A DNA stretch of 62,500 nucleotides from Chrysomallon squamiferum (lineage: Eukaryota; Mollusca; Gastropoda; Neomphalida; Peltospiridae). The stretch covers positions 13,143,416-13,205,915 of the forward strand of contig CM022667.1 of assembly GCA_012295275.1 (NCBI GenBank). The letters run 5' to 3'. The notes beneath the pieces are model-generated. The model was not told the origin of the DNA and did no database searches. It saw only the letters and a list, made by a program, of their open reading frames with translations. Below are positions 16,920 through 33,241 of this stretch, piece by piece; position 1 is the first letter of the stretch; the number at the start of each line of letters is the position of its first letter. A program made the translations under genes and the position numbers.

Positions 16920-19715
16920 TTAATGAACTTCAGCACTTTCCAGTTCTCTTGAATTAGTGGTTGCTTTCGGCTGCATGCACGATCGAGCAACTGATTCAAA
17001 CAATCTGCATAAAAAAAATAAAAATAAAAAAGTAAAATAATAATAATAATAAAAAAGAATTATATTACTGTAAAAAATATAACCATTGTTTTTAACCTAT
17101 TTTTTTTTTTTTAAGAAACTTACAGACTTAAATGAGTAAATCAGTCTTGCTCTCATTCACACACACAAAAACTTGAATATATTCACAGATTATGAAATTA
17201 CACAATCACACAATTTTGGTAAGGAAAACAATTTAAGACTTAAAATCAGTTAAGTATCACAAAATAAAATATGGACACCTAAAAACAAAATACACGTAAA
17301 CGATGCAAAATCCATTTTAATACTTAATAAAATGTGATACTGTTTTCAACAGTCTGTATAACAACAATGATGAGTAATCTCTCTTTAAAATGATGAATAG
17401 CACCATCCTGAATGAAAGAGTGCGAACACAGTAATATGACTGAACATTATATGACCAGAGCCCTTTAAGTATTACACCTGAGTTTAATTCAGAACTTAGT
17501 TTCTCATTTGCCTGAACAATGATAAAAAAATCAAACTGGTGTGAAGGAAACCTGGTGGTCAGCCAAGTCTGTAACACAAACAGAAGTGGACAGTTCTAAT
17601 TAACACCAATCTCCTGCTGCAGCAACGTGCTACTGGGCAGGATAACTAAAGATATTCGTTCCATTTCTTCCCTTCAGAACTTTGTTTGAAAACATTTGCA
17701 TTACTGCATGTAGAACTGCACAAAATGTCGGCCACTCGATCCAGTCTTGCCTCCTCGAATCAAAGGAGAACATCATTTTAGTCTGAATCTTTCAAGAAGC
17801 ATTTTGTGTTAAAAAGGCTGACACTCACTTCTCCAACATCATGGCAACAATGTCTCAAATGAGCTTTTGACATTTTTAGAAAAGTTTTTTTTTTTTTTTT
17901 TTCATCAATAAAATTACATAAACTGCAAATGTTTACTTTCACTGCTTACATAAAATACACCTGATGCTGTAATATAGTCCCTTGGTCTACCAAATGTGAA
18001 CTCAATATTATCAGTAGTGTTAAAACTGGCTCTTTATGTTTAAACAGATGTCTTGTGAATTATTTGTGTGAACAACCAAAATACATGCTTTTTCAATCTG
18101 TCATATCTCTTTTGCTAATGCTAGGAAGAACCTTGAAAGTTTTCAAATGATTTTTACTTTTGTTGTTATATGCATTGGTTAATTCAGAAAAATCCAAGGA
18201 GTATACTTAGTACAATAATAATTAAAAAAAACAACATAACCCCCCCAAAAAAAACAAAAACAAAAAGAAACAGTCACGGAGACAAGTGAATTTCTAAGTT
18301 GGGCTGTGGAATTAGAAAAATTAGTATCTTGAAGGTAATGAAACTTTAGAGGTTTTGAAACTGTCAAGAAAGGAACTTAGATTTGACGCACTTCTCTATT
18401 TCAGGAGCACAGTGGACGAACTCGTGGTTCCAGAACTTGAACGACGGGTTCTTAATCAGCTCGATGAAAGTGATGAGAAGGCCCCAAGGGTGTGGTCTGT
18501 TGACAATAAGTCTCTCCAACAGAACTCTGAAACAGTAAATCATTATGAATAACAATAAAAACATCAATAAATAAATAAGAAAAAACATCTCTATGTTTTA
18601 CTTTTACATACTGTTATTGTACTCTGTTAAAAAAAAAAAGAAACACTTTGTTTCTGCTGTATGTTGTTTTCTATCCTAAACAAGTTTTTTGTTTTCTTTT
18701 TCAAATCCTTTTAAATTTATGTCAGTAAGCCAAAAAGTTAAAAAAAAATAAAAAAAAAAAAAAAATAAAAAATAAATATACCAATGATTAATAATACTAA
18801 TATTCAAATCTGACAACAGTGTGTAAACATTAATAGATTAGAAATATTACTACTACAACTAAGATTTTATCTTCAAGTATTATATACCATCTATTATTAT
18901 TAATACTGCTGCTATTACTAGTACTGTTGTTACTTCTGTTCATTTGCAACAATAAATACTAAAGAATATTATCATAAAGTAATATTCTATAAAAAATTAC
19001 TAGTACTTATACAAGATAACATATCTAACTACTTACCTAGTGATCTGTTCTTGAACAGCTTCGTTGTTAGCCTGGGCAAAGAGACAGAGCAGTGTGCAGC
19101 TGAAGTAGTGGGTGTGGCTGTTGGGGTAACGCAGCTGATTTGCCACAGCCGTCAGGAACAAGTAGCGACCTGCAATAAAAAATTTATAAACTAATTAAAT
19201 AACAAACATAAAAAATTGATAAACAAATTAAATAGCAAACATAAAATTTTGAAAAATTAATTAAATAACAAACGTAAGAAATTGATAAATTAATTAAATA
19301 ACAAACATAAAGAATTGAATAATCAGATCATGATCAGTAAATAAAATGCATGAAATGTTTCCACACATTTTTCTACTGATTTCAATGGTCAGTATTTTTT
19401 TATTTAAAATTTGGCAGACCAAGAGAGGAAATTGTATTTTATAAATACTTTTTCAAATCAAGCAAAGCACACATTTTTTACTTTGAAAGCCACATACAAA
19501 CCGAAAGAAAAACAAAATCTAAATATCAACATGGCCTGAAATTATTTTATTTTGAAGAAAAGAAGAAAAACAAATCCAGTGAAAAATAAAATAAAATAAA
19601 ATAAAATGAAAATGAAAATGAAAAATGAATAGAATATGTATGTATGTATGTCTGTCTGTCTGTATGTATGTGTACATGAAATAAAAAATACCAAATAAAA
19701 TAACAAAAATTTAAG

Positions 19716-19750
<35 letters not shown>

Positions 19751-22700
19751 AATATAATAAAATAAAGATCCATGGAAAGTGTTTCAAGTTACCCTCTGTG
19801 TCAAGATTAACAGTGAGGTTCTGGAATATATCCATGTGAGTGGACGGGGTGATTGTTCCAATTCCTGGTGTCTGACCCTTGGCATGGATGAACTGAATGG
19901 CCTGAGTACCGACGTAAAGCACCAGGGCGTTGATGAGAGGGATGTTGTAGTGACAACCTGGTTCATTCAGCTTTAAAATACAAAAGGAAAGTAGAAATGT
20001 AGCATTTGAAACTGGTGCCAGATATCTGAAGACTCAGTGAGTCCCAAAAATAAACATAGACAGATGGATGCATTCAGATGCAAAAACACACACACACACA
20101 CACAACAAATTATGGAGCTTAGGTTGGAATGTGATAACTTACCTGCAGGCTGCTTCTCAGTTCTGGCAGGAAATTGATTGGAGATCGTGACTTTAAATAG
20201 GAATCGAGGTCCTGCAATTATACAATAATAAAAATACAAATTAATTTATTTCTAATGACAACAAACATTGTGTTCACATATCTATTAAAAAGAAAACTGT
20301 AATTTCAGAAAAGCAATCATAACACTACAATTTATTTAATCCAGATATTTCTACCAATAGATGAATACAACAAAAAATAAATAAATAACAACAATAACAA
20401 CAAGAATAATAATAATAATAACAGCAACATAAAACAATAAAAACAAAAAATGGAGTATTTACCTTCTTGAATGAAGCAGGCTGGATCATGCTGACAAAGT
20501 TTGTCAGTATTCGTGGAGGCTGTGTGATGTCAGGCAGACTGTCAACCTTGAGGTTAGGCGTGAATGGATCAGGAAGACGCATGTTGCGAGGGAACGCACT
20601 GAGGATGAGGTTGCGCATCTGGATGCAGTTTGGTGGAATGACGTCGCAGAACGCATAGTGGTAGTCACAGAGGAATTCTGGGAAGTCGTGAAGCAGAACC
20701 AGTAACACTCTTAGAGTCCCCTGTGAACAAAAAATAACAATAATAATAAAATTAAATATAATAAGAATGATAATGTAATCCCTTATCTGAAGTCCAACAA
20801 TGAATGTATATCGCTTAATAAGTTTAATTTTCAAATTGAAATAAAGAAATATTTTACCTAGGAAATACAGAAAACCTAAACACATTACATCATTTATAAA
20901 TTACAGTTTCTATATTCATATCAGTAAAAGCCAATAGATTTTAATAAAAATGATAACATGTGATAACCAACCTTATAAAGGAGCTGTGTAGGTTTGGAAA
21001 GTTCTGCATTCCTCAGAAATGGAGATAGGAATTTAAACAAGTGAATCAACAGCTGAGCATACATACCCCAACCCTGCAAAATCAAAACAGATTTGTTTCT
21101 AATCAGTTAAATTCTTATTAAACTGAATCAAAATTACAATGGAATATAGTGATTTATCATACTTGTAACAGACAGCTAAACACTTAAAAAATAAATAAAA
21201 ACCTAAAAACATTTTTTTTTTTTTTTTTTTTTAAAGTTTATAAAACAAAAATGTAATACATGTATTAATGTAAGAAACTTTAAAAAGTTTTTTTCAAATA
21301 TAAATTATACCATTTACCTAATAAATTATCTTATTTCAGCATTTAATCACTTCACACTTTTCATGGCCAAATATTTTTAAACATAAATTGTTAAGAATAC
21401 TTGAATGCAAATTTTGTATCACTGGAGGTTTTAGCTGCTTTGAAACAACTGTTAGGTCATAAACTAAAGTTTCTTGGAACCTGTCTGATTATGAACTTCC
21501 TTTGTTAATTTAAAAACTAAGCAACCTTTAATAACATCAGACTGTAGGGCTGTTAACAATGTATCTAAGGGTTGCTGCCCAGCTTTGGAAATAAACTAAA
21601 TACTTTAATAACAAAAATTTAAAACTACACACTCGTTGTTGTGGTGTAAGAGCGAGAAGTCGACCAATGAACACTCTGTGTGAGACAAGCTCTAACCAGG
21701 CGTAGGCAAACCCTGGAGCTTTTGCAGGCCGCAGAATGTAGAACACATGGCTAGAGGTGAAAAACAAACACATTAAAATTTATTCTTGCAACCATAATTT
21801 ATTCCCAATCACAGAAAAAGAATAGTCATTGTCATCCGTAACAACCTAAACACAAACATCAAATACACTAAATCATGTAATCTGATATTTTCATTTTTTT
21901 TAATGTTAATAATCTACATACTGTTTTATATATAATAAAAAAAATATATGAAAAAAAAAATTAGAAGTATTTATTAGTATTCTTTGAAATAAAAGACATA
22001 AACAAAGACTAAAAAAGCAAACACACCCAAAGTATTTGTAATTTAGATGGATGTAAGAGAACAAAATTATCATCACCACAAAAGAGATTTGCCCTTATTT
22101 AGCCATACTCTCAAAGACTGGTTTTCAGTAACCTATGCAATAACAAAAAAAAATGCAATAGGTTATTTGGTACACTACTTACACTGACATATTCTCACAC
22201 AGTTAACTCACCAGAACGCTGTCAGCACTTGGAAGTTGATGCTCTCGAGGATGGGCTCTGGTGCGTTCAGTTCGATGAAGAGCATGATGAAGATGCGGTG
22301 ATACGGCAGCTGTTGAAAATCTGTGTATCTGACCTCATGATCCTGTAACAAGACTCCCGCTACAATCCCCAGCACCTGAATAAAACCAACACAAACTCAA
22401 ATTCTGTGTAATAAATTGTTAAAAACCAGTTACAAATCTGAAATTTTATTTACAGTGTTATTTTTTATAACCTTTTTTCCTTTCTTTTTTAAAAAAAAAA
22501 TAATACAAGAAAATAAAAATAAAAATAAGTAAGTTAATAAATAAAATAAAAAAAACCAACAAACTTTATTTAAGAGGTTGATCTTGGTGACAGTGTTGGT
22601 GGTGTCTCCAGAATGCTTCACAAGCAGAGCGATGAGGCGGACGAAAGCGTCCAGGGTGTGAAAACACTTGGCTCTGATCAGGGTGGGGCTGTGGGTCTGC

Positions 22701-22915
22701 TCCCCTAGTGCTCTGTAACAGAGGTCAACACACATCTCTGTGCACAGACGGAAGAATCGAGTAATGAGGTCATCAGTCTTCAGTATTCCCTGTGAATGCA
22801 TCTGTAGGAGAAAGACATACAAATATTTGTTTAAATGTCATGAACAGTTTGATTGCTTTTTGTAATAATTATATTAAAAAAAAAACAGATAAAAAAAACA
22901 ATAGAAATAATAAAA

Positions 22916-22949
<34 letters not shown>

Positions 22950-24817
22950 TTGCTGTTTATCAGCATCATTTTATAGCAGAGTATAAAATAATTTTAGACT
23001 GCAACTATATTAAATAGTCTACTACTTTTCAAATACTTCTTACAACCAAAATTATCTTATTATAAATCCATGACAGTTAAAAAACTTTATACCATAACTG
23101 AAATTACTCTTTACTAAATAAATGAAACAAATATATATTTTAAATTTTTTTTTTTTGAATTCTAGGATCTAAATACTGTCAAAATCCAACAAAAACTAAT
23201 GTAAGAAAAAAAAAAAAAAAAACCCACCCTGATCTGGTGATGGACTTATATATGGTAACATTCTGGTTCTTCACAGATTTTAAGACAATATGACCAAGAA
23301 TAACCATGAAAACATTACTTTTTATTCTCCAAGTCAATTAAAGATGACAGAATATAAAAGACTTTACCTGCTGTACGAATGCTGAGAAAGCTTTGGTGCT
23401 GTCGCGACCTGCTGCAGGTGAGTGATACATGTTGACCCACTCCCTCAGCAAATATTCAGTCTTCTCGTTCAGCCCTGGAGGGTCGTCAAACTCCCTAGCC
23501 TGGGAAATGCCCGACTGCATCATCGAGGTGGGTCCTCCTGGGGTTCGATCCAACAGACCTCCGTCACTATTCTGACGAATCATTTCCAGCAGTGTGGAAA
23601 GACTGAAAGTCAATCTGACATTAAATAAAACTGAAAATTTATTTCAACATAGTGGGCCACTGATTTTTTTTTCATTTATGGGGGAAACTGTAATTCTATT
23701 AATTATTGTTTCCAGAGTTTTTGTTTTTGTTTTATTTTTCATCTTTTCTTGTTTGATTTGATTCTTTTGGGTTGTTTTTTTAAAAATAAAAATAAAGATT
23801 TATTTCAAAATAGCAGGCCAGAGATTTTTTATTTATGGGCAAAGTGTAATTTTATTTATTATTTTTTTCTATATTTTTTTGTTTGTTTATTGTTCCCATT
23901 TAGATAAAAGAATGAGAAAAATAAAAGAGATAAGTGGTAATATAAAAGTCACAACATAAACTAATGATGTATTTTTGTAAATGTTCCAACATCAAGAACA
24001 ACTAACCCCTCTGGATGTGGCCTGGATCTTGAAGCTACATTACTGAGTGCTTCTATAGTGTTTGACAAATCAGTCTGAAAAAAAATAAAATAACAATAAA
24101 TAAATAAATAAACAATAATAAAAATTAATAAAATAAAATAAAATAAATATTAATAAAAAAATTTTTTTAAAAGATAATAATTGGTAAGTTCTATATTTTT
24201 ATTAATTTTTGTAGATTAAGAATAATTTAACCACTCCATTGTCAAAATAATTATGCTACTGAAAAGGAATTTCCATCTAATGTAGTAAACTGATTATTAG
24301 CAAATACTGATACAGAAATGAATCATGCAGTTAACTGTAGAATACATTTAGTAACCAGATTAACTACAATATTTGTTTTTAATGAAGTAGTCATGTTTTA
24401 GACATTCTTGTTGTTATTGTTGTACTTACCAGTGGTTTAACAATCAATTACATACAAACAAGTAATTTGAACTTTTGTTATATTGTAACACACGTGTTCT
24501 TGTGCCAGTACTTTACAGAGTAAATTAAAATTCAACACCCACCTCTGTGAGAATGCCACTGTGCTTGTTGTCAATGCAGAATCTCTGAATGAGCTGGATG
24601 CAGAATGACACGCCGATGTGGTTGAGGCCATTCTCCATCACCTGCGCCAGGTACACGTCGTACTGCTGCATGTTGACGAGCTGGTTGCAAATAAGACACT
24701 CGATAGCATCAATGTTGTACTTGTAGTCATCTCGTCTTTGAATCAGACATCTAATGAAGAAATTAATGAAAACAAAATGAAATAAAAATATCTAATTGTG
24801 TGTGCTAGAGTTTTCCC

Positions 24818-24891
<74 letters not shown>

Positions 24892-27800
24892 GTTGTTAAT
24901 AAATGATGGAGTAAACTCAGTGCATGAAACTAACAAAGTGATCATTTATTTGCACCTTCTCATGGGCAGAAATATCCTGCATCATCTAATGTTTTATAAT
25001 TACATAGCAATTTATTCCATTCTGAAGAAACAACTTAAATAATCTTCTGACAACCCCCCCCAAAAAAACCCCATTTTTTATGCTTGGAAGACTTACTTAG
25101 TAACTTCTTTACTGGTCCACTGTGGTCCATAAGCTCTCGGATCGTGTAAGCCTTTGAGAACAACGAGATGACACTCCCGGAAACGCAGCAGCATTTCCTG
25201 GTCAGTGGTGGTCAGAGTGGACATTGAATACTGGTCAAGCAGACCTTCAACAGCCTGAAGTAGAAGCAGAAATTAATGTTTAAACATCAACAATTTATAC
25301 ATTATTACATTTCCTTGAAAGCAATCGGTAATCAGCAATCATCCGTTGTGATAAAGTGACAAGCATTTCCCAGTTTGTTCGTTTTAATAAAATGTTTTAG
25401 AAGTAACTATCTGCTCAACTCACCTTCTGTAAGAGAGAAATGGCAGTCACAATCTCTCTCGAGTTTCTAGCCAAGAGGACGGCTTCGAGCAGACTGTGTA
25501 CCTGACCACCCATTGGACTGCTGCTTGGTATGCCCATCATCTGCTGTAAGTGTTGCTCAATATCTCTCGCTATCTTGTCATATATCAGTGTAATTTCATC
25601 TGGCGGGTATGACTGTAAACAAAAATTAGAAATTAAAAATTAAAAATAAGCCACACTATCATTTACATTAATAATAAAAATAATAATAATAATAAAAGAA
25701 ATAAACAAAATTAAAATACAAACAAATAATGGCACTACCATTTACATTAACAACAACAACAACAACAATTTGCAACGAACCTTAAAACTTAAATCTAGAT
25801 AAAGTACATTATATTTTATTGCTTTTGTTATTAATTTCAACCGAATATGAATGATTTTTCATTGTTTAATGTCTAAATAAAATAATACAGTTTACCAACA
25901 TTGTCTAAACAATACACAAATAGCAAACAAACTTCTTAAATCAAATATTTTGTTCAATGCTATTGTGATTTTAAATATTTCAATACAATCTGTGAATAAT
26001 ATGACCTGCAGAAAAGAAGGGTTGTTTTCATTCTTTCTGCTTTATCAAATGATACAAACATGTTTGAACTTACTGGTGTAGGTTTTGTGATGCCAGGGGG
26101 TAGAGTACTGTCTGCTAGAGGCAGAAACCCTGGAATGTTCCTGGCATATTCATCATACACTGCAATCTGTTGTGGGGTCACTCCACCAACCTGAAATTAT
26201 CATTTCAAAATTCATTGTAATCATTTTTCAGCATTATTACCACAACTGAAGTAAATTTCTGTACCTGTGAAACAGCTGACTTTATGCACTAATACTGAGC
26301 TTAGAATTAGGCCAAAGAAGTTCATTTTTTTTGGTTAAATAATTAATAATTAGTTTTCCTGTATTATATGTTAATGGTGCTGTTATTAGTTTATTTTTGT
26401 AATCACCTGACTTTTTTTCCTGAATTATAAGCAACCATATAGTGTCCCATCAACTTTTTTGTTTTAAATTAATAATTCACTTGCGTGACTTACTACTGCT
26501 GCTAGCAAATTAAGACATTGAACTCACTTTGAGTCTGATCTGTTCAGGCATTCTCTCTGCCTGGTATGTGAGAACTATGGGATCACAGTATCGTCGCCCC
26601 TCAGTACGGGCGTGTTTCCTCAGGTCAAACTCCTACAAATAACAGAAACAGCAAAAGTTTAGTTTTGACAAATTTAGTCGTACATTCTTCTCTGATATTA
26701 AAAAAAAATCCATTAAAACTCTATTTGTACATATGTAGATGTGTACACTATACTGCTTCTTGTTTTGTAAGTTAACTACGGAAAGGAACTTTACTTTTCA
26801 ATAATGGTAACCACAACCGAGTTAAACAAAAAATTAATAACATTTTTATAGTATTTTCATTATAGAGTTATGTATTTCACACCACCCAAATATATTGTAG
26901 TAAGCTGATTTTTGCTGGTATTATTATCACTATTATTATTATTATTATAACTATGATTGTTTCAACTTACTGTAGCAAGACGCTTGTCCATTTCTGGTAT
27001 TGCTCTCTCTACTGCAGTTTTCTGGATGAAGGCACAAGCTAGCTCAGAATTATCCTGGGCCACAAGTTGAGCAGTTTCTTCCACTATTGCTTTCTGTGCA
27101 TTGGTCGCACCCTTTAGTAAACATACATAATAATTAATAATAACATGCATCTGTTATTCAAATACATATAAAAAATGTAAAATAAATTCCTTAAAATAAA
27201 CAGGAAAAAAAAAAAAAAAAAATAATAATAATAATAATAATAAAAATAAAGAAAATAAATAGATAAATGTATTAATAAATTTAAATCACAAGTAAAAAAC
27301 ATAAAATTTAAAAATAAAAAAAATTAAAATTAAAATTGCTAACCCTATTATTATTGTTGTTTTTAATTTGTAAAATAATAAACAAATACGTATATAAATA
27401 ATGTTACCCTGAGAACTGAGAGGAAAGCCATTTTCAGGTTGTTGGTGATGCTGATGAAGAGTGGCTCTCTGCAGGTGATGAGAGCAAGGCCAGCAGTGAT
27501 GTTTCTCACCATGAAGTGTGCGGCTGATCTCATTCGCATCTCATCAGGATCAAGTGCAAAGTCCTGTAAATGTACATTTTTATTATAACTTCTCAAATAT
27601 CATCTTTTCTCACAAACAGTTAAGAAAGCAAAAATCACAGATTTTATATATATATATATATATATACATATACACACATACATGTTTAATACTTGTTTCA
27701 CAATGAAATAAAAATCATATTTACTGTCTAAAATTTCTGCATTAAAATTAACCATTTTTGTCCATTTGCAATTGATTGTCACAATCAATCTTTGTTAAAA

Positions 27801-29261
27801 ATAAAGTAGAACAGGAAGAGAAATAACAAATCAGTGAACATTTATAACACTTCTGTTTTTAAACAGAAGAGACAATTTATTCCTTTTTATCTAAGCAAGA
27901 AAACGACTTGGCAAAATCATTAATTTTGTTTTATTTATGTATCTTAAATCATAACATTAGGAATGCATAAAAATGAATTTAGAAAATAAATCTATTATTA
28001 GCAAAGATATTTCTTCTTTATCTTTACATGTCCATTTATTTTATCATAATAAGAACAGTAATAATAACAGTGTGTGTGTGTGTGTGCTTCACAACTGTTA
28101 CCTTTCTGACAATTTGCTCGCAGGTGGTGAGAGCAATTTTGATTGATCTTTCAACAACAGGGGGAAGTAACTCCTGTACTGATCTGTCAATGGCTGGTCT
28201 CACACACTGCTTCAACTGGGGATTCTGGTGCAGCAAGGTAATCTGAAAGAAACAAGCCAACATTTTTTTATTCAACTACGAAAATATTTCAAAATAAATA
28301 AATAAATAAATAAATAATAACAGTAACAATGACAATACCAATAATAAAAGTAGTAGTAGTAGTAGTGGTAGTGGTAGTAGTAGTACTACTACTACTACTT
28401 ATAATAATAACAATAAAAACACAACAGTAATATTAATAATGACAGCAAGGAGTATCAAATACATGATTTGTGTAATAATAACTTATGTTAAGAAAAGAAG
28501 AGTGTTCTTACACTTTAAAAAAACAGTTAATATTACTGTTACAGAATACAAATCAAGTTTCTCTGCACTAACAGCTGGGCTAGTAAAGTTGCTACATGAT
28601 TGAAATCAAGATTAATGCTGTTCAAATAAAAAAAATAAAGAAGAACTTTGTAGGATATCTACAAACCTGATCATTAATAATGATGTGCTGTGCCAAGCCT
28701 GTGAATGATGAAGCGTTGATATCATGGAAATTGTACTGGGGCTGTGGTGGTAGACTTGGCGTTGTTGAGCTAGCTGCCGATGTTGGTGTTGTCAATGTGG
28801 TTGCTGATGAGACAACAGCTGGAGGGACAGTCATTGACAGGATTGGTACTACAGACTCTTCAGGCTGCGGAGTGTTGCCAGTCTTTGGAGGAGCATGAGG
28901 AGATAACTGACATTCTATTGTGTGCAGCCGCATTGGATCCTTCAAGTAGTTAGTAGGCTTCAGATCCTGAATAAACAAACAAACAATGTTAATTATATCC
29001 ACATGAACTCATGCCTTCTACAAAACAAACAAATAATTGAGAAAAAAAATAATTATAAAACAATAAAATTAAAAATAAGGGAAATAAAATTAATACCATC
29101 CCTACACAATGACCAATATTACTTATTTTCCAAGAATTAAAGTAACAAAATTTAGAAGTAATTCTCTAAGTGAAAAAAAAAAAAAAAAAAAAGAAAAAAG
29201 AAAAAGAAAAGAAATTGTTAATGAAGAATGAATAATAATAGTTATAATAAATCAGTTTAAT

Positions 29262-29312
<51 letters not shown>

Positions 29313-31640
29313 TTAATAATGATGATGATGATGATGATAATGACAATAAAATTAATTGATAAATCAGAAAAGTAAATTAGAACTGAATTAGAAAAACATT
29401 TGAAGTGTATATAAAACTTGTAGACAAACTCACATTAATATCAAGGCCCAGTGTTTTACACAGAACTTCAATTTCAAATTTGAGATTCAGCTTCAAGTCA
29501 GGCTCCATATGAAGCTCAGCTAGAACATTCATTATAGCCATAGTCCAAGGATTGGGAGGCCTGAAAACCTAGAGTAACCAGAACAAAAACACTGACATAA
29601 ACCCACACACAAAAAAAATATAAATTATAATTATGAATTTTTAAACTATTATAACTGTTCTGTACAACATAATATTATTAAGGTATAAATACAGAAACAA
29701 TACACTTTACTAATAGCCAGATGTTGTTTTTCTCTCTTATCATTAACTATTCTCTTATCACTGCATAATTAAATTTCTGGCAAAATCAACAAGACTAGTA
29801 ATTGCATTTCCATACCACATATGGCAGCTCACACAGGGTTGATATGACATTCAGGGTATCCACTTCTTGCAACATAATGAGAATTTTATTTTTTCATGGA
29901 GTATATCCACTTTCCAGAATTAACAAGTGATAAAATGTAAAATGACAGGAAACAAAGCTATAAAATTCAAACCAACCTTGCTTTTGGCACATGATTCTAA
30001 GACTTTTGCTGTGAATGGAACAACATAGAGCAGTTCTTGTGCTCCTTTTTGATATGCTTCATACAACAATGCTTTCAAGTCAATATCCTGAATAAAAAAA
30101 AAAAAAATTAAATTAAAAAATTTAAATTTAAGATTCCATCTGCTTAAATAAGGATTACATTACTTTTATTTAAAAAATGAATAAATAAATTAATTAATTA
30201 AAAAAATACAAACTAAGTAACCATACTTCAACTGTATTGTTATACAAGAAAAGAAACCCCAGAGAAACAGATTTATACAGATTCACTGTCTCAATGTTTA
30301 TGGTTTTTGTTTTCAATTTATTTTCTGAATTAAGTGACAACAGTTATTAGCTGTTAAAAACTGAATATTAATCTGATGTTGTACATATATCAGTAAAATA
30401 AATATCAAATATTTAATGTTTAAAAACCAAAACAATCTGACAGATTATTAAATGCTTTACACAGAGATTCAATATAAAACTCTGCAAAAATTATTTTAAC
30501 ACAAATAACTCACTATTTGAAGAATTGGTTTGTTCTTGCCCAGGGTCAGCATGCCTAGCCAGTGACCCAGATTTTTCAACAATGTTCTGTCAGAGAAATT
30601 GGCCACACCTTTGTCACTTCTGAGCAAAACCTATAATATAAATTTTATGAATAAATACCACATTGTTAAAATCTGTATCATCAGTTTAATTTGACAGTCT
30701 AATAATCTGCCAGTCAAATACATGTGGCATTATTTCTTGTAATTTGTTATTTTGGTGTATTGTCTTTATCTCATTCACTCATTTTCCTAAGAGATTCATA
30801 TCTCAATACTTTGTACATATATATGTACATATATGTATGGGAGTTTTTTTTAATTTCATTTTCATTCTCTTTTGTGGGGGGTTAATGATACACATTGTAT
30901 CAAGCTGTTATGAACATAAACAGCAAATTCCAATCAAAGATACTGATATTTCTCTAACATGTCTTAAAACAAAAGAGTTTCATGGAAAAAAAAAAAAAAA
31001 AAAAAAAGATACATGCTTATGGTATTATTTGATGACAACTTTTAATCCAAGTTCTTTAACTACTGCATTTTATATTAAAAAATAATAAAATAATATAATA
31101 ATACCAGTAACAATAGGAAATAATAAGAAAATTCCAAGACTTACTTTGATGTTTCTAAATGTCTCTTTGATGACTGTGTTGGTGATTTCTTGCATGCCAA
31201 GAACATCGAGGAAGTTGGAATAGAGTGTGTGAAAGTTTGGCTCAATGCTAGCTCTCTTCATCACCAAGTACTGTGCACACCAAGTCATGTACTTGCTCAC
31301 CTGTTCCTTCAATTCCTCACCCTGAATACAACAAAAACATTCATGATGTTCAGATTCTAGTATTCAAAATAAACAACAAAGTACAGCAAAATACACATAT
31401 TTAGTAAAAACATCATCATACTTTGGTTACATTATTAATAAACACAATTCTGTTGATACTTGCACACACACACACACACACACACACACTTATTAATAGA
31501 AACTTAAATAATAAAACTGGTAAACCAGATAAAAGATTTTAATACAGGATAATATGAAATTACTTTCTTTTAATTTGTTTAACATTTTATTAAAAATATA
31601 GCTAACTGTACAAAGAAGAGAAATAATTTACCTACAACAC

Positions 31641-31673
<33 letters not shown>

Positions 31674-33186
31674 TATTACTGATAATGAACACAGGCATCA
31701 TTATGACTGATACGAAAAGAAAAACAATGAAACAAAATGAAACAATTAAGTGTGAAAAACACCAACAAAAAAGGCAACAAAATAACAACAGTAAATTATG
31801 ATGAAGAATTTGAAACACATACCTTAGCAGACATGTTGGCTAGTGAGAGATTGTTGAAGATAAAGAAAACTTTGTCTTGCAGAGCTTCAGGGGGAACTGC
31901 TATTTCTTCCTTCCCTTGGCCTGCTAACAGGGTATCAATATTGGTTGCCGTTGCAATAGATGGCTTTTAAAAAAAAAAATTCAGTAAATTAATGAAATGA
32001 AAAATAATTTAAAAAGGTTCTGAAAGCAGTTAATAGTGTGAAGATTATCAAATTATCATCTTTAAAGTAAGAGAGGACAAAAAGACAAAAACAAAAAAAC
32101 TGAGATGGTATTTATTCTTTTGCTAATTGAAAATACACACATATATATGGGCAAGATCAGGCTAAATATAACATTTGCGGTAAAATACTATTTTGTAATA
32201 GAGGATACTTAGTGCTTTTGTTTGAAAACTATTGTCAAGTTTCTAGAATTGTTTTACATTTTTAACATAAACCAAACCATGTATGCATGTATTACCTTGG
32301 GGAATGCTGGTCCAACAGAGGGCTTAGTTACATTTGTAGCAGCTGTAGTTCCAGGTGCTGGTGCCGAAGTAGATGCTGTTACACCTGAAGCTGCACTAGT
32401 TTCTGTACTTCTGGGAACTGTGGCCATGCTTGCTGCAGTACTAGCAGGCATTCCACTGCTCACTGGGATGCCTGGTCCTGCTAGTGGAGTTGTCGTCGAT
32501 GACTGTGGCATGCTGGATGGTTCCTGGGATCTTGAACCAAAGTCCACATACTAAAAGATAATATTGTGATTTTACTGTCATTAATAATTAGTTAACACTT
32601 TCTTCTTCCTTCTTTTTTTTAAACTCTCAGATTCATAAAATTATCAACCCTACTCAAAAACATAAATAATAAATGGTAAGACTGTTACTTTCATAAGATA
32701 TTAACATCTATGCAAATAAAAAATTAACCATATAAACAAAAGACAGGATGGTCTTCATTTTAGAATAATTAGTTATTATTTTTTTTTTCTGAAAATTTGA
32801 CAATTATATAAAATAATCAAAAATAAAAGACTAAAATAAATAAATGGTAAGATTATTTCTTTCATAAAATACTAAGATTCTGCAAATAAAACATTAATCA
32901 TAGGCACAACTCTAATGTAACTCTGTGCCTACCTCTATGAGCTGTGGTGGGAACTGTTGGAAATGTGAAATTGCAGCCAAATGTTGACAATATTGTGGAT
33001 AATCCTTTAGTCTGAAATAAACATGGATGGAGTGTGTTCTCCTTAATATTTGTAATTAACCTTTTCAAAAATAATAATAAATAGAACAATAATAATAAAT
33101 AATCTTTTTCTGAAAAACTGGATTCATGTTCCAAACAAAAATATTATAATAGAGGTAAGCTGATTTATTTTCATTCTGTATGTTAA

Positions 33187-33241
<55 letters not shown>

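Larger units (their letters stand above)
16920..25254 (-). other. CNOT1: CNOT1 exons 37-50: connector and C-terminal NOT1 domain (residues 1842-2556)
   Basis: Exons (complement): 25097-25254, 24543-24750, 24007-24074, 23368-23602, 22565-22801, 22212-22375, 21633-21750, 20972-21073, 20463-20720, 20143-20211, 19793-19970, 19037-19169, 18392-18526, 16920-17004. Hallmarks are [66 protein letters not shown] and [19 protein letters not shown]. This is the CNOT2/CNOT3-binding NOT1 superfamily domain. Intron 49 (17005-18391) is large for this gene. Confidence 0.92.
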
